DNA of 64,000 nucleotides from Beroe forskalii (lineage: Eukaryota > Ctenophora > Nuda > Beroida > Beroidae), in contig WFMF01000116.1 in the NCBI GenBank assembly GCA_011033025.1, forward strand, positions 395,041-459,040. Direction: 5' to 3'. The translations under genes and the position numbers were made by a program. Shown one piece after another: positions 26,201 through 35,200 of the stretch (its first letter is position 1; each line of letters starts with the position of its first letter). The notes under the pieces are model-generated. The model had not been told where the DNA came from and did not search any database. It saw nothing but the letters and a program-made list of their open reading frames with translations.

Positions 26201-29200
26201 TTTCGATTTATGTCGTAGTAGCAACTCATTGGTTTGCATTAATTTCGGATAATAAAGCTATTGTTGAAACTACTGTCTATAGAAAAAAGACAATTATTGT
26301 CATAAAGCTATTGTGATTTCGCCATTCATTCAACAAGGTACTCGAAATGTCAAAAATCATATTCATATTTTCAGAAGATAGCCAGATGTGGGCCAACATA
26401 CTCTCCTTAAAGACTCCATCATCTGATGGCAACAACACCCTTGAGGATGTTGAGAAGACCCCTCCAAAGGAGACATTTGATGACGGCCTGGCGAAAACGC
26501 CACCGCCTAAAAAACTTCTAGATTCCTCTATCGAGAAGACCCCTGTTAAAGAGGCAGAAGAGGTTGAAAAGACTCAGCCACCCTGTGATGATGGTCTGGC
26601 ACGCACCCCACCTCCGAAGAGAGCTTCAGGTATCAAGTCACCAGTGTCTACACCTGTTGGGGTGGAAGGACCTGAGCCCAGTATGGATATGGTCAACGTC
26701 CAAGTTGAAGGTCCTGAGTACACCCAAGAGGTTGAACCCAGCGCTGATATGGTCGACAAAAGTGACGGTAATCTCCAAGTTGAAAATCCAGAGTTTACCC
26801 AAGAGGTTGAGCCCAGTGCAGATATGATTGAAATCAGTGATGGCAATCTTGATATTGTGGAAGACACCGAGTTTACTCAAGAGGTTGTAGAAGGAACTAT
26901 ACGTGGTGTTAGTGATGGAGTAACTGAAGAAGCTGAACATGATGTGGATGTTGCTGAAGCCGCCAAAGCGGTAGAAGCGGGCAATGTTTCTGTTGCGAAG
27001 TTATCCAGTTCACCCAGCTCCGAAGTTGCGGAAACAGACAAAGGAAGCACCGAAAAAGAAAATACCGACAAAGGAAGCCCTGCCATAGAAAGTACTGACA
27101 AAGGAAGCCCTGCCATAGAAAGTACTGACAAAGGAAACGCTGAAGGCACTGAAAATGCTTCTGTGCAGGACGTCGCTGAAGAAACTGCTGAGGTTAACAG
27201 TATTGCTGTTGCTGATATTGGGATGGGAGGGGACAATGTTGATAGTGATACAACTGATATTGAAGATGCCAAGCCGTCTGATAAGGGAGCAGTGCTACAA
27301 TTGTGTCTCGATGAAGAATCAGAAGATGATGATCTGAAGATAACTGAAGTTCATGAGGCATGCTCTCTGGAGATAACACATGTGAAGGATGTCACAGAAA
27401 AGGAAAAAGAGGAGTGTCAGGACTCAAATGAGGACAACTTACAGGTTCGTTCAACTGGTCATATCCAGTTTTATGATGGTTAGAACATCTTTTCAGTTGA
27501 TGTCTTAGTCTTACAACTTATAAACTTGCTTATTTGATCGACTGAGTGGCCACTTGCCTCATCTAAAATTGTGATGCTGGAATAGTCTAATGCACCCCAA
27601 TTAGGAAAATAACTCGTTGTGGCTATGGAAATTTGTATTAGCTTTTGTGAAGTCAAATAACTTAATAACCTGACTTGGAAACAACAGATCATGACCAATG
27701 TTGATCCCTAGATAGTTAATGTAATGGAGAGACACAAAATTATGAAAATTTGCTGACTTCGAATTTAAAACTTCTATCTAAGAAAGAAGTATCGTGTAAA
27801 ACTTCCATCGTTTCCCCGTCCGAATATAACTGAATGATAGATTTCCCTCCTTTGTTTGACCCTAACAACCCCCAGAGTACCCCTTGTACACTTGATCTCG
27901 ATATCAAGTTTGTCTCTGGAACTGATGAGTTCGATGTCAAGGTCAAAGGAGAGCCCTCCTCTCAGGTATGGAATATTCATTGAAATCATTTCAACCGAAC
28001 TTTTGTTTTGACGTCAGTGAGCCGCTCATTCTAATTTCTACCTTTCTATATTGTGATATTGCGATGCAGTTGAAATAAATTCACTAAAATCTCTATTTCA
28101 GGCAGACAAAGCGTTCATGTCCATGTTTGAACCCGAGGAAGGAGATGCTCCTGTCTTAGATTCACAACTCAATACTCTCAACACTCTAGGTAAGATTTGA
28201 CTCCTTTTTAACAATAAGTGAACTTCAGCTATATTATGATGGGACCAAAGGACTACTATTAAAACACACTATACAATGCGGTCACTTTAGAAGTAATAAG
28301 TATCTTTAATAAACAATAGAAATATTCACAACTGTTATGTGTTTTTGAGCTCATAGGTCGAAAGCTACAGGTCAAAACGTAGGTAAAAGGGCTCAGCAGA
28401 GCATATCCGAGGCTTCACCATGCACTATTTAAGTATTTAGTCCCAATCATAAAAAGATATGAGGGAGAGAATATTGGTCCTGGAGAAAATGCTCTCCGAA
28501 CAGGTGTTATAGGAAAATTTTCGTTTCTCTCACCCAATCTTTTGACGTTTTGCTTTCGACCAATGAGCACACATACGTGTCACAATGATATCACAGTGAC
28601 TATGCTACAGCAAAGTCACTATGTAGTGTACTATGTGGGTTCGCTATGTGGGTGTAACGTACAAAAAACAAACTTAGATCTTAACTTGCTTTAACCTACC
28701 CCTAATATATAAATATAAGATCGATCTCTACGAAGCATGTATATTTCAAATAAAATAACAATGCAGCTCAAGCTTGAGATTTTATTCTGTAATATTTGAA
28801 TGGAGCCTGTAAAATGCGTAGCAAATCGAACAGAATGGATTACTTATACTATAAAAGGGCCCGACTTGCTTCGCGTCTACAAACCAGCGTAACTTTTTTA
28901 TTGTTATCAATAAGAAACAAGTCTGATATGAAGCTATATAAGTAAATAGAAAAGAAAACAAAATTGTAGCCATGGAATTCATTCGAGAATTAAGTGCAGG
29001 GTAAATTTTATTTTCTTATTCGGCCAATGGGAGGAGTAAAGTAAGTCTTTTGTTCGGACTTCACCAAATAATTTTTATCAAAATAAAAATAAAAAACCGA
29101 AATTATACCAAAAATATACGAAACATATAAAGCTTTGCCAAATTTGCCTTACCTCTACCACAATGAACTTTTTGTGTCAATCAAAACCTGTACTCGGTTA

Positions 29201-32200
29201 GCTCAAACCTCAGCGCGGTTTAGGTAAGCTAATTTTCGACAATAGTAATGAATGTTGACCGCTGAATCAAGGATACTTCATATATAGGGCTTCAAGCCCT
29301 CAACATGATTAGTTTGCCTACTTGAATAGATGGGCTGCACCTTTGAAAGCAATGCTGAATTGCCTCATACTTTTAATTTTCTTTCAATGAACTGGCGATG
29401 GCTGGTGAAGCAACTGTCTCGTATATGATTGGTAGATTTCCTCATGAATACCATTACCAGGTGTATTGATAATCAGCACAATTATTCATCCGAACAATGA
29501 ATCGTGTTGCGAATTGTGTGGTATCCACTACACCCTGCCGTTGGCCAAGCAAAAATTCACTTCTGTTGCTCTGCACGCTTTCGCTAATTACTGAGAAATT
29601 ATTGTAGTGTTTCACAATGCGTGCTGCCATTCTTGCATTGGAGTTAAAATTGACACAGGAAAATGAAGAAAAAAACATTATAGTCCGTGCACTCAAGAAC
29701 GTAAGAAACAGATTGAATTCAAATTTAGATATTTGGCTTTGGTCATAGGGACTCGGGAATCAGTCAATTTCTCATTACTTCAAATATCAGCTACGTAAAT
29801 GAATGGGCTCAGGATTTAGTGCTCTTGAATGGGGTTAAATGAAGGTCAAACCTACCTTATATCAGCAAACTGGTTGATGTTACCACACTATAATATAACA
29901 AATTGTTTCCGAGAAAAAATAGTCTGTGCAATCTTCAAGTGAAAAATGAAAAAGTAATGGACATAGTTCATGATTAATGACAAGGGTGTTGAAAAAATCA
30001 TTAATATCGGCCCCTTGTAACGCGTTATTCTTCATTTTCAGGTGATGATGCCCTCGTGCAGTTGAAGAGTAAGTGTGAAGTTAATGAAGTAATACATTTC
30101 ACCGGGAGCACGTGATCCTGCACCCTTCAAATGAGATTGTTGCAACATAGATCAAAATATAATGATCAAATTCTTCTTCGTGAAATCTCTTTTCATCTAT
30201 TTCAAAAGCACATGACTTATAATTCATATTTTCTTAGAACAAATATAACTGATTACACCTCAAGCTCAGCTCAGTGGCACTTACTTTACAGGTCCAGAGA
30301 AATGCCCTGTTCCTTCGAAATCTCCTTTGAAGAAAGGTCGGAAGGCGGGTAAGCAGTCAGGAAAGAAACCACCCAAAGCCCGGAGCTCCAGAGCAAAGAA
30401 AGGAGTTAGAGCTGACTCTGACTTAGATTCAGACTATGAGGATGGAGCGATGAGTCCTACTTCCTCCCCCTGTGTGGTATCAAAACGAGGAGGTGCTAAG
30501 AGGAAGGGAACTGGTGCTGTGATGGGTGATGAGGCTGCAGGAGAGTGTCCTAAAGAAGACACCCCTCCCTCCTCACCTCCACCCAGCAAGCCGGCCGTGT
30601 CCCGGGGCACTGTCCTCAAGTTAGATAGTGTTGAGGAGTTGTTGAGGAAACGCAGAGAGGTGAAGGAGAAGCTGGACGCGAAGGAAATAGTGGTGCTGTC
30701 CTCTGGCAAAGGAAGGAAGGTAGGTACTCACGGATCATTGCCTTTTTTCGCTTATTGAAATAGTATTCGTGCACGAAACTACGAAAGCTGAGAATAAGCC
30801 TTGAACCTAGCGCTATTTTGACATGGTACTATTCCAGGGCTTTTTGAATTGATTTTATCCGTATATGTCGAATTCACTCCTATACTGAAATATAGCACCA
30901 TTATTGGTCTCGAAGATTGTAAATAGCAATATTAATTATTTACTGAGCAGTACTGGACCACGCCCACAATTGGAGCAATTCTTGTTTGCTATGGAAATAG
31001 AATGATTCTAAATTTAGAATGTGCACTTTTAATTTTTCTGAGGCATATCTGCTCATTGCCCAAATTTTCTTATCATCAAAATTCTGCGTTAATTTGCTCT
31101 TGCATTTAATTTGATTATCGTACGAATATTATAACTTTATCATAAATTCATGTAAGTTGAAAACTTGAGAAATATGATTTAAACCGAAAATTGAATTGAT
31201 GTTGATGAGAAAAAATTAAGGGCTTTATGTGACTCTAAAGCTTAAATTTATTGAAATTGGTCACAATTAAAAATTCTGAAAGCAACATTTGGATCAAACT
31301 TTAATGGTGTAATTCTTAACTTCAACTCCTGTACCTTTTTTACTCAAACCATTTCGAGTTTTGATTGATATTATGCCACAGTTTTTGGGTTAAAAACGAC
31401 TGTTTTTGACCCAGGAGTATTTCAGGTTTAGGACTTTTGCGGACAAGGGGGCCGGGAGAAGGGGTCTAAAATAACCCTTAATGGAAATGAAACACATTTC
31501 AGGCAAGAAAACAGCCAACAAAAGAGGGAAAGAAGCTTCTCAGGATGACGAAGATGACCTTCCTGAATTTGGTACATTTTTACTACATTTTTCTTTGTTT
31601 TTTTATAAACTAATAAAGGTTTTACAATCAATCGTCCAGAACCTTCCCCTTTTAGCCTTTTGAAATACTTATGAGCATTGAAATTTAAAAACTCGAATTG
31701 CATAAAATGAGAACCATTGTCTGTCATTTTTTTACAGGAACTGTTATATTTCAACTTTCACAGACACAAGAGATGTTTTGTCCTGGTTTCCCTCATAAGG
31801 GTTCTATTTAGACTGCGGCTGTAGAATGTAGGTACACTCCCAACTCCCCAGTGGCAGTGTGGCAGTGTACAATGTAGGTACACTCCCCAGTATATCTAAC
31901 GCATCTCGGTCTCTTCTCAGGGTTGATGGATAGTGAGTGTGAGGAGGAAGAAGATGAGGATGAGGATGAAGTTGTGGAGTTAGATCTCATCACGTCCTCT
32001 CTCAAGCCTAAAGGTAGTGTTTCAGCCAAGCTGGAGTTGAAGACTGAGAAACTAGAAAAGCCAAGAGAACCTCCTATAAGTATGTCACTAAAATTTTCGT
32101 GATTTTTGGTATTTTTATTTATGAGCCAAATTTTATATTTACCTGATTTGTCACCGATAAAAGAATTTAGTGAATAGCTTTTTGAGGGTTTTTCTCCCAG

Positions 32201-35200
32201 TGCTATTCATTGATTTGCAAATTCATCAGTTTTTATGTAAGTTATTCCTACACTTTGTATACTTTTTATTGGGTGTGTCGTTACAGATGTAATTTGACCA
32301 TAATAATTCTAATTTTAAAAACTTCGCCCTTATCAGAGACAGCTGGAAGAAAGCGTAAACCACCGATTGAGAAACCCCCTGTGTCCACGAACAATGACTC
32401 GGATAGCTGTGATTTCCTGCAGCCGTCCCGGGCTAGGAAATCTAAACTTACGATCAACGAATCGGATGAGTCACAGGAGGAAGAGACAAGGGCCCCGGGA
32501 AGTTCCAACAACCAGAATAAGGGACAATCTCTTGAAGCAGATGTTGAGCAAGTCACAAGTATGAGTGCTATTCTCAGCAGCAATTATTTGATTTTGTTAC
32601 TCCATTACAATTTATATTCGGTTTTAGTGAAATGGTTTCAAAAATTCAAAAGACTGATAGATCATAAGTCATTAAAAATTTCACTTCCTTTTCTGAACCT
32701 GTTCCTATTCTGAAATCCTATCCCTATTTGATTTTAATCTACTTTCAATTTAGAACTTGGGGCGAAAAGGAAACCAGCTGCTTCTAAAAGTTCGATGCCA
32801 GCGAAGAAAGATAAGCTTGAGCTTCCCAGCTCCAATCCCAAACGGTCCTCTCGAGCAAGAAAATCCCGAACTGTCATGAGTGATTCTGAGGATTCCGACA
32901 TGGAAGGTCGGGATGATAGCCTTGAATCCCGTGCATCTACCGCCTCTACCCGGTCTACGAGAGGTAGCACTAGCAGGACAGCTAGGAATATTCCTGTTGC
33001 TGCTTCCTCGTCTCTACCATCACCAGCAACTGTTGGGGAGTCTCCCAGACCATCCCGGAGGAGAACTAAGACTCTGTCATCTGAGACACCTGCCCCAGCT
33101 TCTGTGGGGAATAACAAGAACCTTTCATTAGATGCATCGCCTGTACCAACTACGAGAAGAAACAAAGAATTAGATGCATCGCCTGTTCCAAATACTAGAA
33201 GAAACATGGCCTTGGATGCATCGCCTGCTCCAACTTCTAGAAGAAACATGGCCTTGGATGCATCTCCTGTACCCACTACGAGAAGTAGAAAGACTTCAGA
33301 AGCATCTCCTGTGCCCACTGTCTCCAAACGGGGTAGACCCAGGAAAGTGAAGTCTGATGTTAGGGACTTCTTGGATGAAGCTAAGAAGGAATCTCAATCC
33401 CGGACTGCCCGAGGTAGAAGGAACACAGTACCTCCGGTGAAGGAAGAAGTCGTCGAAGAGGCTGTAGAGGTGAAGGTTGGGAGAGGACGGGGAAGAGGCA
33501 AAAGAGGAGGTGTCAAACAGGAGCCAGTGGAGCAGGAACCCGATGTTAAACGAACACCTTCACCAGTCATAACTATCGGCAGAGGCAAACGCAAAAAGGT
33601 GAGTTATCTTAATTTGGGTGACATGACATTCTCCTAAACTGTAAGTGGTACATCCGATGCCCTCTGAGTCTCAGCTTGTTGGACAGGATTTTCGATCCAG
33701 TGTCAATGAAGTTATCATTTAGAAATACAATAATCACCATTACTTTTTTATTTAGACTTTGCCATGTTAAAACTTTTTCAGACAACTGCACCCCACGTTG
33801 AAGAAGAAGAAGCATCACCATTAGCCTCTATAGTTAACAAATCTTACAAATCCTCTCCTGCGACACCGTCTAGACGTGAACCGGTAAAAACTGTTTAGTT
33901 TCATTCAAATGATTACCTTACGAGACATATTTGAAAGGTACGAAATTCGGGGATTTTTCCCATATTTTCGTACCCCTAAAATTTCCATCCCCTAAATCAT
34001 TTCCCCTACATTAATTTATTGGTGATTGGTGATTTGATAAATTTGGCTATCAATGCATGAAATATAGAATTCCCAGACACCTTTCAATCAGTGCAGAAGG
34101 GTTCTAACTGCGGTAATTCAAACTAAAACCTTATACAAACGACTCAATAAAATTTTGGAAATAGATGAATAAAGGGATCTTGGGCACACTAGAGGTTCGC
34201 CGACTTCCCCTAGAAGACCACTATAGAGGAGAACCACTAGAGGACACTAGAGGATTTCTTCATCGCGATTCGCTGCTACAGTCACGTGATCACGAATGAT
34301 ATGTATTTGCTGTAGCATGATCATTTTCATTGGATTTACCAACACGCTGCTGTTTGTCAAATTTAAAAAATTAAATCCCCAGCGCAATAAACTTAGCCTT
34401 TTATTCAACTGACTATTCAACTTTGACCTGTTTTTTTCAGCCCTCCTTTCCTACAATTACTGACCATTCAAATTTGACCTGATCTTTAGCCCTCGGCCTT
34501 GTGTATTTGTCAGTTGATGAACTGTTCTTAAGTTAGAACCAAAAATCAGCTTATCTTTATCTTCAAGTGCTTTAATAATCTGATTAATCCATGTCTTTTA
34601 CTGCTCTTGTCTGGAAAATCTATTATCAATGACCTCAGTGATATTGGCTTTTCTGAAGTTTTGATTTTCCCAAAATTTACCTTTTTCTAGTTTGAAAAAG
34701 AGGGTTTAATCAGAAATAGGACAAGTACTCAAGTAGAGGGGTTTCGAACATCTTCAATTGTAACAATGAAAACGTCGTGTTTTTTTGATATTTAAATGAA
34801 TATATCATTCATCATAGGCATACATTCTGAGAAGTTCATTGGTTAGAATATAATATAAAAAGGGGAAAATCTTTTCTTTAATTTGGGGTATTTTTGAAAA
34901 AAATCTCCTGTTTTCGAACCCCCAAAATTTTGATTCCCGTAATTATTGCCTCATCATCTTATTTTGTCTCGTAAGGTAATGATAAAGAAAAAAAGATTTA
35001 TTTGATTTGAAACCATTTGAGTGACTTAAGTTGAATATTCCCAACAACAATACCCCTCTCCAGTTTCCTCGAGTGAACGATCAGCGAGATATAACATTGT
35101 CTGACATGGGGACCCCATGTCAGACAATGTTATATCTCGCTGATCGTTCACTCGGGGGTTCACTCTCTTTCCTACTCAGGGCATTACCCGACCGGAGATT

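Noticed and set aside
26574..27272. Minus-strand and alternative-frame ORFs overlapping MDC1-like exon 14
   Set aside because: Low-complexity shadows of the acidic coding strand; the plus frame joins in phase at both splice sites.
32734..33327. Minus-strand 197-codon frame ([13 protein letters not shown] repeats) and its duplicate at 55963-56496
   Set aside because: Antisense shadows of the ASPVPT repeats.
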